DNA of 8,201 nucleotides from Lachnospiraceae bacterium (GTDB lineage: Bacteria; Bacillota_A; Clostridia; Lachnospirales; Lachnospiraceae), in contig VSOD01000187.1 of assembly GCA_009774655.1 (NCBI GenBank), positions 1 through 8,201 of the forward strand, written 5' to 3'. The notes under the pieces were generated by a model. The model saw only the letters and a list, made by a program, of their open reading frames with translations, ran no database searches and was not told the DNA's origin. This document shows positions 1 to 5,958 of the stretch, piece by piece. The translations under genes and the position numbers were made by a program. Within the stretch, counting starts at the first letter, position 1. Every line of letters begins with the position of its first letter.

Positions 1-1
1 A

Positions 2-772
2 GCCGATTATATGCGGCATCCGGATGAGGTAACGCTGACGGAGGAAGAGCGGGCGCGGCTTAAGGCGATAAGCGGTCGTCCGCCCGAGACGAAGGAAGAG
101 GTTGAGCTTCTGCAGCGGAAGGCTGATGCGGAGAAATTCGGGCTTGAAGTTGAATGGACGGAGGAAGAGGAAGCGCTGCTGAAAGAGATGGAGGGTGTGC
201 CTTTAACGGAGTATCAGGAACGCTGCCTGAAGATCGACGAGTATCAAAAGATCTATGAGACCAGAAACGACGTGATCAAAGACCAGATCGCCGCTTATAA
301 CGGTTCGATTCGTGCCACCAGGCTGGAACGGCTGAAGTTCCGCGAGATGGAGAAGGCGCAGAAGAAAGCCGAGGAGGTGATGGAGGCGGCCGGCAAGGAG
401 ATAATCGGTCTGCTTATGCACGACGCCAAGGATCCCGTGGACGAGTCGAGTTCAGAGACGAAGGAGGAGGCCGAGGAGAAAGCGGAAGAAGAGGCCAGTC
501 AGGAAGAGAAGATCGAAGAGCGGAAAGAAGACACGGCGGAGCTGGAGCAGCGGATCGACGAAGCGCACAGGGAGAATGAAGCGCGCGAAGAACTGCGCAG
601 GGAGGCCGAGGAGCGGTCGAGAGAGGATGCGGTTCTGCTGGATGATATCATGGCGACCGGCATGGGTACGGGCAGTCTTTCCGATGTGAAGTTTGACGTG
701 AAGAATATGCTGCATAAGATGAAGCTGCTGGAAGAAGACCTGAAGGGAAGCATCGTGGACGAGGAGACCTGA
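2..772 (+). CDS. Charged coiled-coil protein of unknown function, 3' part
   Basis: I do not recognise the family. The reading frame is open to the left edge of the window and the first ATG (position 11) has no visible ribosome binding site, so this is most likely the C-terminal 256 codons of a longer gene. The visible protein is extremely rich in Glu, Lys and Arg. The motif 'EEE' with hydrophobic spacing recurs near residues 10-60, and residues about 100-215 are a nearly uninterrupted acidic/basic helix typical of a coiled coil. The last ~45 residues, beginning DDIMATGMGTGSLSDVKFD, are less charged and look like a short ordered tail. There is no signal peptide or membrane segment in the visible part, so a cytosolic or scaffold-type role is possible but not shown. 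It is followed by a 170-nt spacer without a clear terminator before the response regulator. Confidence 0.75.
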   Translation, partial: ADYMRHPDEVTLTEEERARLKAISGRPPETKEEVELLQRKADAEKFGLEVEWTEEEEALLKEMEGVPLTEYQERCLKIDEYQKIYETRNDVIKDQIAAYNGSIRATRLERLKFREMEKAQKKAEEVMEAAGKEIIGLLMHDAKDPVDESSSETKEEAEEKAEEEASQEEKIEERKEDTAELEQRIDEAHRENEAREELRREAEERSREDAVLLDDIMATGMGTGSLSDVKFDVKNMLHKMKLLEEDLKGSIVDEET

Positions 773-775
773 TCT

Positions 776-802
776 GTGACAAAAAAAGCATGTTTCGTGA
801 CA
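776..802 (+). promoter_or_regulatory. Direct repeat GTGACA spaced 21 bp, candidate LytTR operator
   Basis: GTGACA occurs at 776-781 and again at 797-802, so the two copies are 21 bp apart, two helical turns. LytTR-type regulators characteristically bind pairs of short direct repeats with about this period, upstream of a promoter. The downstream gene encodes a LytTR regulator, and the pair lies roughly 55 bp upstream of the expected start of transcription. The second copy overlaps a small palindrome (CATGT at 789-793, ACATG at 800-804). The hexamer is not the best-known LytTR consensus, so autoregulation is inference. Confidence 0.35.
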
Positions 803-828
803 TGAAAAGGAATAAAAAGGATATCCGT

Positions 829-839
829 GCCGATATACT
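829..839 (+). promoter_or_regulatory. Promoter-like block upstream of the response regulator (sigma-D-like or activated sigma-A)
   Basis: GCCGATAT at 829-836 is an exact match to the -10 octamer known for the flagellar sigma factor sigma-D/sigma-28. However, no TAAA lies at the usual 15-nt distance; the nearest TAAA (813-816) is 12 nt away. The overlapping TATACT at 834-839 is a good sigma-A -10 box, but the -35 position at 17 nt spacing is poor. That pattern fits a promoter that needs an activator. Either reading would give a leader of about 100 nt before the ATG at 943. Confidence 0.4.
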
Positions 840-942
840 AACAGAACAGTGCGGCGGCATAAGCGGCACAAAGAAGCACCCGGCCGGGGAGTGAGGCTGT
901 TTCAGGCGGCGGATTCCGGCAGGGCGGTACACGAGGGGAAAC

Positions 943-1638
943 ATGAATATTGCGGTTTGCGATGACGAAGTAAGAGGGAGAGAAAGGATTCTAACCTTAC
1001 TTGAGAAGGAGTTTTCTCAGGCACAGACATGTGAATTTGATTCAGGGATGAAATTGATAGAAAGTGTAAAAGAGGGATACCGGCCGGATATCGTGCTGCT
1101 TGACATCGCGATGGAAGGGATGGACGGTATGGAGACGGCGAGGCGTCTTAAGGAACTGGCGGATGCGATCCTGATCTTCGTGACGGGTGTGAAGGAGCAG
1201 GTCTTTGATGCCTTTGACGTGGGCGCCTTCCATTATCTGATGAAGCCGGTGGACCAGGACAAGATGCTGGACGTCCTGCGGCGGGCCGTGCAGGAAGTGG
1301 AGAAGCGGAACGCCGGGCCGCGTTATCTTCTGGTGAAGGCGGAGGGAAGCCATCGCCGGATACCGGTGGAAGATATTCTCTATGTGGAGAACAGCGGACG
1401 CAAGGTGATCCTGCATATGAGATCGGAATCTCTGGAATACTATGAGAGGATGAATCATCTGCAGGAAGTGCTGGGTGACGGATTTTACCGCTGTCACAGG
1501 GGCTATCTGGTGGCATTGTCCGCCATCAGCGGTTATGACCATGAGAGCATCACCGTAAGCACGGGAGACCGGATCTATCTGGCGAAGCAGAAATACGGTG
1601 AGTTTGTGAAGCTGTACTGCAGGTTTTTGAAGGAGTAG
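943..1638 (+). CDS. LytTR-family response regulator transcription factor
   Basis: This is a 231-aa DNA-binding response regulator of the AgrA/LytR type. The N-terminal receiver domain (about residues 2-115) has the acidic pair D7-D8, the phospho-acceptor D54 in 'VLLDIAM', the switch residue T81 and the conserved K101 in 'YLMKPV'. The C-terminal half (about 127-229) is a LytTR DNA-binding domain with 'IPVEDILYVEN' and the hallmark 'FYRCHRGYLV' (F181-V190). Length and domain order are normal for the family. The ATG at 943 follows GAGGGG (933-938) by 4 nt, which is close but workable. Phosphorylation by the kinase encoded next door should activate binding to paired direct repeats. It forms an operon with the kinase: the stop codon at 1636-1638 is 5 nt from the preferred kinase start. 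Target genes cannot be told from the window, although a 21-bp-spaced repeat upstream suggests autoregulation. Confidence 0.95.
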   Translation: MNIAVCDDEVRGRERILTLLEKEFSQAQTCEFDSGMKLIESVKEGYRPDIVLLDIAMEGMDGMETARRLKELADAILIFVTGVKEQVFDAFDVGAFHYLMKPVDQDKMLDVLRRAVQEVEKRNAGPRYLLVKAEGSHRRIPVEDILYVENSGRKVILHMRSESLEYYERMNHLQEVLGDGFYRCHRGYLVALSAISGYDHESITVSTGDRIYLAKQKYGEFVKLYCRFLKE

Positions 1639-1643
1639 TGAAT

Positions 1644-3131
1644 ATGACACTGGATGTGGCCGGACTGGTAGAGCATGTGATGAAAGCATGGCTTCTGCTG
1701 TATTTGTGTCAGGACAGTATTGCGTTGAGAGAGAAGTATCGTTCCATAGGGAAGATACTTTTTTTCTTACAGACATTTCTTGTCGGATGTTGGATTTCGG
1801 AGTCGGTCTGGGTCAACAGAATACTTTATGGCAATGAGGAAGGCATGGTGAGGGACAGCAGCTACAGCATCGTGAAGCTGGCGGTTCTGATGTGCTGCAG
1901 CTTTCTGGCGATGGACCTTTTCTACCGGGGCAGGAAGCTGGCGAAGCTGTATCTGCTGCTTGTCTTTTATGCGGTGTATGAGATGTCCAGGATGACGCTG
2001 CACAGCGTCTGGTCGGTTACGACTCTGAGCCTGCTGGATCATCTGTATGAGCTGATCATGGTGGAGGTGCTCGATCCGGAGCGGTTTGTGACGATTGCCG
2101 TGTACCTGCAGAATTACAGCATGTGGTTCTTTGTGGCAGGATATCTTGCGCTTATGTATGTGATGCTTAAGGCGTACAGGCGGTACCTGACGGCTTCCGG
2201 CCCGGTGGACGGCATAGGAAGGCAGGGGCTGTGGTTTTTGATGCTGACACCGGTCATTGCTCTGGCCTTTGATGTGTCCTGGCGGATTTCTTTTTTCAGG
2301 CAGAAAGGGGCGGAAGTGGAATTTCTGTATGAAGAGCACGGCAGCATGTATGTGGTGGTGCCGGTGATCGCGCTTTTGTGCCTTTCCTGTATTGTCTTCA
2401 GCCGGAAGATCTACAGCGATCTTGTGCAGGTGGAGGAACAGAAGAACGGCCTGTTGTTTTACAGACAGCAGCTGACGGATATGACGGAGCATGTCAGGGA
2501 ACTGGAACAGCTGTATGACGGGATACGCGGAATGCGTCATGACGTCAACAATTATGTGGCGGATATGGAACAGCTGCTGTGCACCAGTGCAGGGGAAGGG
2601 CAGCTGCCGGAACAGGTGAGGCAGGAAGCTGCGGGTTATCTGCGGCATATGCAGCAGGCGGCGGCCAGACTGTCCCTGCAGTTTGCGACGGGGAATCCGG
2701 TAACGGATGTTATTTTAAACCGGAAAGGCCAGATCTGTGAACAGGAGCATATTGCGCTGGAGGGAGAACTGCTCTATCCTGCCAGCCTGGGCATTGAGGC
2801 TTTTGATCTGGGGATCCTGCTCAACAATGCGCTGGATAATGCCATAGAAGCCTGTCGGAAAATACCGGCAGGCGGGGAGAGGCTGATCCGGTTTCGGGGG
2901 TATGCGAAGGGGCGGATGTTCTTCGTTGTGGTGGAGAACAGTTATGACGGGCATATTCTTCCGGCGGGGATGGATCGCCTGCAGACGACCAAAGCGGATG
3001 CACAAAGCCACGGACTGGGTATGAGCAATATGCGCAGCTGTGTGGAGAAATATTACGGAACAATGCAGTACGAGGCGGGAAGCGGCAGATTCGTGCTGAC
3101 GATCATGCTGCAGGGTGCAGAGCGTGCATAG
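1644..3131 (+). CDS. Membrane sensor histidine kinase, GHKL type (AgrC-like)
   Basis: This 495-aa kinase partners the LytTR regulator just upstream. The N-terminal half has about six or seven hydrophobic helices (roughly residues 7-24, 37-52, 77-93, 100-113, 158-176, 196-211 and 235-252), so the sensor is a polytopic membrane domain and not a large extracellular domain. A linker helix (about 258-295) leads to the phosphorylated histidine, H299 in 'GMRHDVNNY'. The GHKL ATPase follows, with an N box 'LLNNALDNAIEAC' (N395, D398, N399) and a G box 'HGLGMSNM' (from H456). This is the layout of AgrC/ComD-like peptide receptors, but no AgrB or AgrD precursor gene is visible nearby, so the ligand is unknown. 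An in-frame GTG at 1638 overlaps the regulator stop codon, but AGGAG at 1631-1635 is only 2 nt from it and 8 nt from the ATG at 1644, so I prefer the ATG. Confidence 0.93.
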   Translation: MTLDVAGLVEHVMKAWLLLYLCQDSIALREKYRSIGKILFFLQTFLVGCWISESVWVNRILYGNEEGMVRDSSYSIVKLAVLMCCSFLAMDLFYRGRKLAKLYLLLVFYAVYEMSRMTLHSVWSVTTLSLLDHLYELIMVEVLDPERFVTIAVYLQNYSMWFFVAGYLALMYVMLKAYRRYLTASGPVDGIGRQGLWFLMLTPVIALAFDVSWRISFFRQKGAEVEFLYEEHGSMYVVVPVIALLCLSCIVFSRKIYSDLVQVEEQKNGLLFYRQQLTDMTEHVRELEQLYDGIRGMRHDVNNYVADMEQLLCTSAGEGQLPEQVRQEAAGYLRHMQQAAARLSLQFATGNPVTDVILNRKGQICEQEHIALEGELLYPASLGIEAFDLGILLNNALDNAIEACRKIPAGGERLIRFRGYAKGRMFFVVVENSYDGHILPAGMDRLQTTKADAQSHGLGMSNMRSCVEKYYGTMQYEAGSGRFVLTIMLQGAERA

Positions 3132-3161
3132 ATTCCGGCGCCGTTTATGACGAGAAAACAT

Positions 3162-3190
3162 GCGGTTGGTTACAAACCGCTTAACTTTAT
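3162..3190 (+). terminator. Weak hairpin after the kinase gene, possible terminator
   Basis: GCGGTT (3162-3167) and AACCGC (3175-3180) form a 6-bp stem with a 7-nt loop, followed by the T-rich stretch TTAACTTTAT. The position, 30 nt after the kinase stop codon, suits an intrinsic terminator, but the stem is short and the tail is mixed. It also overlaps the proposed promoter of the next gene. Confidence 0.4.
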
Positions 3191-3207
3191 CGTAAAATGA
3201 ACGATAT
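3181..3207 (+). promoter_or_regulatory. Sigma-D (flagellar sigma factor)-like promoter
   Basis: TTAA at 3181-3184, a 15-nt spacer and AACGATAT at 3200-3207 match the sigma-D pattern TAAA-N15-GCCGATAT at 3 of 4 and 6 of 8 positions with the correct spacing. The gene that follows at 3266 encodes a protein with FliD-like sequence, which would fit control by the motility sigma factor. No equally good sigma-A promoter is visible: TAAAAT (3193-3198) has only a weak -35 partner. Confidence 0.4.
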
Positions 3208-3265
3208 ATTTACTGTAAGGGGAATGACATTTCTTTATAAAGTGCAGACAGAAGGGAGACGACAT

Positions 3266-3970
3266 ATGAGAATACCAAGAAATTATTCCAGCGCCCTGCT
3301 GAGCGGGAGAAGCAGGACCGGCGGCAACTATTCACTGCTGCAGAGTGCTTTGAGCAAGACCGGCAGAGGCAAGAGGCTGAGCCGGAGTGCACAGCTGCTT
3401 AGCGGATTGCAGCGGAAGAACAATATTTTTGCCAACGGAACACAGACTTCGGCCGGGGCGCAGAAGTTATATTATAATATGAAATATCATGCAGGACAGG
3501 TCTGTGATTATGGCAATAAACTTGCAGATCAGGGGAAAGATTCCCTTTTTGCCAAGGCGAAGGAGAGCGGCAGCAACGCGGAGATCGTGGCAAACATCAA
3601 AGGGTTTGTCGGGCAGTATAACAGTATGCTGGAGAATCTGCGGGAGTCGGGGACACGGACGGATACCAATTATCTGAACCAGCTCAACAGCATTTCCGGT
3701 CTGAACAGTTCCGAACTGTCGGCCTGCGGTGTGACCAGAAAGTCCGACGGAACGCTTGTCGTGGATGAGAAGAAGCTGGAGGCTGCGGATCTGGAGACGC
3801 TGGAGAAGGCGTGGGGCGGTAAGAGCGGTTTCGCAGGCAGGACAGCCCTGTGGGCGGATTCCGTGGAGACGACCGCGGAGCGCAGCATGGAGGCGAAGGC
3901 AAGCACGAGCTACAGCAAGCTGTTCAACAATTACGGGAACAGCGGGAATTATTTTAACTTTTTCGGCTGA
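3266..3970 (+). CDS. Short protein resembling the C-terminal region of flagellar cap protein FliD
   Basis: The product is 234 aa. Its first ~60 residues are basic and Ser/Arg/Gly-rich, without a signal peptide. Residues 107-125 (IVANIKGFVGQYNSMLENL), 155-171 (GVTRKSDGTLVVDEKKL) and about 187-205 follow the order seen in the FliD C-terminal domain: the 'F-YN' helix, then the 'G-T---DGTL-VDE-KL' strand and helix, then a 'GFA' segment before the terminal helix. The C-terminus is Asn/Tyr/Phe-rich and ends in NYFNFFG. FliD proteins are usually 400 residues or more and cap the growing filament. This one lacks the exposed middle domains, so it may be a reduced cap-like or surface-filament accessory protein; the relationship is inference from motif order. 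The ATG at 3266 has AGGGAG at 3253-3258, 7 nt upstream. An upstream in-frame ATG at 3197 has no such site and lies inside the promoter. A strong hairpin follows the stop codon. Confidence 0.8.
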   Translation: MRIPRNYSSALLSGRSRTGGNYSLLQSALSKTGRGKRLSRSAQLLSGLQRKNNIFANGTQTSAGAQKLYYNMKYHAGQVCDYGNKLADQGKDSLFAKAKESGSNAEIVANIKGFVGQYNSMLENLRESGTRTDTNYLNQLNSISGLNSSELSACGVTRKSDGTLVVDEKKLEAADLETLEKAWGGKSGFAGRTALWADSVETTAERSMEAKASTSYSKLFNNYGNSGNYFNFFG

Positions 3971-3980
3971 GAAAGTGGAG

Positions 3981-4021
3981 GGCTCATAACCTGACGGCAG
4001 GTTATGGGCTGTTTCCTGTTT
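3981..4021 (+). terminator. Intrinsic terminator after the FliD-like gene
   Basis: CATAACCTG and CAGGTTATG form a perfect 9-bp stem with a 4-nt ACGG loop. The stem extends by four more pairs (two are G-U), giving 3981-3993 against 3998-4010. The tail GTTTCCTGTTTC is T-rich but broken by C and G, so termination may be partial. It lies 10 nt after the stop codon. Confidence 0.7.
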
Positions 4022-4044
4022 CAGGGGGAAGCATTTTGGTTAAG

Positions 4045-4066
4045 GCCCGCACGCGCCGTGACGGGC
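4045..4066 (+). other. GC-rich hairpin just before the ribosome binding site of the next gene
   Basis: GCCCGCACG (4045-4053) pairs with CGTG-A-CGGGC (4057-4066) to give nine GC-dominated pairs with one bulged A and a 3-nt loop. The stem ends 4 nt before the AGAAGG ribosome binding site (4071-4076). There is no T-tract, so it is not an ordinary terminator. It could affect translation or mRNA stability; this is inference. Confidence 0.4.
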
Positions 4067-4085
4067 GAAAAGAAGGATGGCTGGC

Positions 4086-4760
4086 ATGGCATTGAATCGT
4101 ATCAACTGGACACCTAAGGAGCAACTGTTTGATTATCATGTGCTTACATGGAAGACTTCGCATTTACACCCGAAGACGAAGGTCGGCGTGAGCGGCGGTG
4201 CGGAGCTGCGTGAGCGGGCAGGCGGAGCGGCAGTATCCGGGTCGGAATCCGCGCAGCCGGATGGCATCGTGCCGGGATATGGCCGGCGCGACAGCAGATA
4301 CAGAAGCGGCGGCCTGGGGCGCGACGGTAAGGCACAGGACGGGGATAGTGTGTCCGTATCGACGTACCGGTCGGGACGTCAGGGGTCGGGGGATGTGCAG
4401 GAGGCGGCCGCTGCCTCGATGCCTTGTGCTGATATTCAGACACAGGAGGCCATGCAGACGGCAGCTTTGCAGACGGTACAAGATGCGGCGCAGACGTTCA
4501 GCGCAGGCCGGGCGGTGCGGAAGGCCGGCGGCCGGATGAAGGAGATCATCGGCAGACTGCAGGACATGTACAGAAGAAAGCAGGAAAAGGCGACGCGGCT
4601 TATGAAAGGAGATCGTGCCGCACCGCAGCAGAAGGAGCGGCAGGGCACCCGCAGGGTCAGCCGGGAGGAAGCGCTGTCCATGCAGGGGGAGAATCATTAT
4701 CTGCTGGATTCCTATGACAAAAACGGGCAATACAGTACGCTTGGCAAAGGGAAGTATTAA
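4086..4760 (+). CDS. Hypothetical protein with ordered ends and a low-complexity middle
   Basis: I do not recognise this 224-aa protein. The N-terminus (MALNRINWTPKEQLFDYHVL) and the C-terminus (QGENHYLLDSYDKNGQYSTL, then GKGKY) look ordered and specific. Residues about 35-110 are a Gly/Ser/Arg/Ala/Gln-rich stretch, probably disordered, and residues about 120-190 are a basic, likely helical segment. There is no signal peptide or membrane helix. AGAAGG at 4071-4076 is directly adjacent to an ATG at 4077 but 9 nt from the ATG at 4086, so 4086 is the better start. Neither an intrinsic terminator nor a clear promoter of its own is seen. Because the terminator before it is imperfect, it may be transcribed by read-through from the FliD-like gene and act with it, but this is a guess from order alone. 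Confidence 0.75.
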   Translation: MALNRINWTPKEQLFDYHVLTWKTSHLHPKTKVGVSGGAELRERAGGAAVSGSESAQPDGIVPGYGRRDSRYRSGGLGRDGKAQDGDSVSVSTYRSGRQGSGDVQEAAAASMPCADIQTQEAMQTAALQTVQDAAQTFSAGRAVRKAGGRMKEIIGRLQDMYRRKQEKATRLMKGDRAAPQQKERQGTRRVSREEALSMQGENHYLLDSYDKNGQYSTLGKGKY

Positions 4761-4782
4761 TGTAATTTTTAGATTCCGTTTA

Positions 4783-4811
4783 TTGTTTTTGAGCCTGTTC
4801 TGCGTTATAGT
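4783..4811 (+). promoter_or_regulatory. Sigma-A-type promoter of the alarmone synthetase gene
   Basis: TTGTTT (4783-4788) and TATAGT (4806-4811) are separated by exactly 17 nt, with an AT-rich stretch just upstream. Transcription would begin near 4818, giving a ~30-nt leader that contains the ribosome binding site GGAGGA (4832-4837). Confidence 0.7.
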
Positions 4812-4847
4812 AGCAGAGGAAACAACATAACGGAGGATAAAGACAGA

Positions 4848-5636
4848 ATGACAGCAAATCCCTTTTTTCCATTAGATGAAATGAGTACGGAATCGGATCA
4901 TACCGAGATGATGGTATTTCCGCAGGTGGATCAGTCGATCTATGAGAGGCGGCGCCAGATGGTTGACACCGTGGTAGATTATAAAGAAATGCGTATGCGT
5001 TACAGCTGCGCCATCAAGGAAGTGCGCACCAAATTTGACGTGTTGAATTCGGAATTCAATGTGCGTTACCAGCGCAATCCGATCACGTCTATCAGTTCCA
5101 GACTTAAGAGCAGCTCAAGCATCATGCGTAAGCTGGACGGCAAGAATCTGAGTTTCACGCTGGAGAATGTTGAGAATAATCTGTTCGATGTGGCCGGCAT
5201 ACGTGTGGTCTGTTCTTATGTGGATGATATCTATATGCTTGCTGAGGCGCTGGCCAAGCAGGATGATATCACGGTGCTCAAAGAGAAAGATTATATCAAG
5301 CATCCGAAGTCCAACGGATACCGCAGTTACCATATGATCGTCAGCGTACCGGTCTTTTTCTCGGATCGAACCAACAATATGGCGGTGGAAGTGCAGATCC
5401 GCACGATAGCGATGGACTTCTGGGCGAGTCTGGAGCACCAGCTTAAGTACAAGCAGGAGGTGCCGAATCAGGTGGAGATCGTGCAGCAGCTGAGCGAGTG
5501 CGCGGAACAGATCGCTTCCGTAGACCGGCAGATGTGGCGGCTGCGGGAACAGATAGAGAAGTCCGAGGATATTCCGACCGAGGAAGAGATCCTGCTGGAG
5601 AAGCTGAGCAGGATCGACATAGCGATCAATGAGTAG
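4848..5636 (+). CDS. Small alarmone synthetase (GTP pyrophosphokinase, RelA/SpoT synthetase domain only)
   Basis: The 262-aa product transfers pyrophosphate from ATP to GTP or GDP to make (p)ppGpp, the stringent-response signal, in the cytosol. The synthetase domain spans about residues 50-215: 'DVAGIRVVCSYVDDIY' (from D114, with R119), 'KHPKSNGYRSYH' (K151-H162, nucleotide-binding loop) and 'VEVQIRT' with the catalytic glutamate E181, followed by 'MDFWASLEHQLKYK'. There is no HD hydrolase domain and no TGS/ACT regulatory region. This puts it with the RelQ/RelP (YjbM/YwaC) small synthetases, not with bifunctional Rel. The C-terminal ~45 residues are a charged helix, as in RelQ-type proteins, where the helix helps tetramer formation. 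At 262 residues it is somewhat longer than the typical ~210-230, owing to an N-terminal extension. The ATG at 4848 follows GGAGGA by 10 nt. The gene is monocistronic, with its own promoter and terminator. Confidence 0.93.
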   Translation: MTANPFFPLDEMSTESDHTEMMVFPQVDQSIYERRRQMVDTVVDYKEMRMRYSCAIKEVRTKFDVLNSEFNVRYQRNPITSISSRLKSSSSIMRKLDGKNLSFTLENVENNLFDVAGIRVVCSYVDDIYMLAEALAKQDDITVLKEKDYIKHPKSNGYRSYHMIVSVPVFFSDRTNNMAVEVQIRTIAMDFWASLEHQLKYKQEVPNQVEIVQQLSECAEQIASVDRQMWRLREQIEKSEDIPTEEEILLEKLSRIDIAINE

Positions 5637-5652
5637 GAGCGAGTGGGGAACA

Positions 5653-5686
5653 GAAGGAGTCCGTTATTTGACGGGCTTCTTTTTTT
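5653..5686 (+). terminator. Intrinsic terminator of the alarmone synthetase gene
   Basis: The left arm 5653-5664 pairs with 5671-5682 (core CCGT/ACGG, with two G-U pairs) around a 6-nt loop, and a run of seven T follows at 5680-5686. It begins 17 nt after the stop codon. This is a standard Rho-independent terminator. Confidence 0.9.
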
Positions 5687-5714
5687 ACGTAGATATTAAT
5701 GCTGATGTAAAATT

Positions 5715-5740
5715 TTTCATATAAAAATAATTATATGAAA
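5715..5740 (+). repeat. Perfect 10-bp AT-rich inverted repeat, operator-like
   Basis: TTTCATATAA (5715-5724) and TTATATGAAA (5731-5740) are perfect inverted repeats with a 6-nt spacer (AAATAA). The site lies in a very AT-rich stretch, about 75 bp upstream of the predicted transcription start near 5803. The size and symmetry fit the binding site of a dimeric regulator, for example an activator of the downstream arabinanase gene. The regulator is unknown. Confidence 0.5.
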
Positions 5741-5767
5741 TAATTTATACAAATATAAAGAAAATGA

Positions 5768-5796
5768 TTGTAGAACGTGGATGTTTTTGTTATAGT
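5768..5796 (+). promoter_or_regulatory. Sigma-A-type promoter upstream of the large hairpin
   Basis: TTGTAG (5768-5773) and TATAGT (5791-5796) are 17 nt apart. The predicted start of transcription, near 5803, lies inside the left arm of the large hairpin, so the RNA would begin with that structure. The -10 box abuts the repeat arm and the first base of the arm copy is shared with it. Confidence 0.55.
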
Positions 5797-5898
5797 ATAG
5801 TTAACGACATTAGAAATTTCGTTTTCGGCCTTGCAGGAGCTACCGTATATGGTTTCTGCAAGAGCCGGGAACAGAAATTTGTTATGTCGTTTACTATA
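5796..5898. repeat. ~100-nt near-perfect hairpin: MITE-like inverted-repeat element or structured RNA
   Basis: The outer arms 5797-5820 and 5874-5897 pair over 24 positions with only three mismatches (5802/5892, 5811/5883, 5813/5881). The pairing continues inward through 5822-5829 with 5864-5871, including two G-U pairs, then through perfect CTTGCAG/CTGCAAG (5830-5836 with 5856-5862) and ACC/GGT, to a 6-nt loop at 5845-5850. If the arms are taken to begin GTTAAC at 5800 and end at 5894, TATA flanks both sides (5796-5799 and 5895-5898), like a target-site duplication. No coding sequence is convincing inside. A related arm occurs at 7850-7880, which shows that the sequence is a repeated unit. 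Confidence 0.7.
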
Positions 5899-5958
5899 AT
5901 TTTAGAGCGTGTGATGCGATACGTTGTCGGGCGGGCAGGCAGGCTGACGCACAGGCGT

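Noticed and set aside
1638..1643. GTG start for the kinase overlapping the regulator stop codon by 1 nt
   Set aside because: The AGGAG site is only 2 nt away, while the ATG at 1644 has a normal 8-nt spacing. The overlap start cannot be fully excluded.
1042..1776. Long minus-strand frame opposite the response regulator
   Set aside because: It is antisense to a well-supported LytTR regulator and has no ribosome binding site or recognisable domain.
3197..3265. Upstream ATG for the FliD-like gene
   Set aside because: No Shine-Dalgarno site precedes it and it lies within the proposed promoter; the ATG at 3266 has AGGGAG at 7 nt.
4077..4085. ATG at 4077 as the start of the hypothetical gene
   Set aside because: AGAAGG directly touches this ATG, leaving no spacer; the ATG at 4086 is 9 nt away.
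4615..4830. Overlapping 71-codon plus-strand frame
   Set aside because: It lies mostly inside the 4086-4760 gene in another frame, has Arg-rich shadow composition and crosses the promoter of the next gene.
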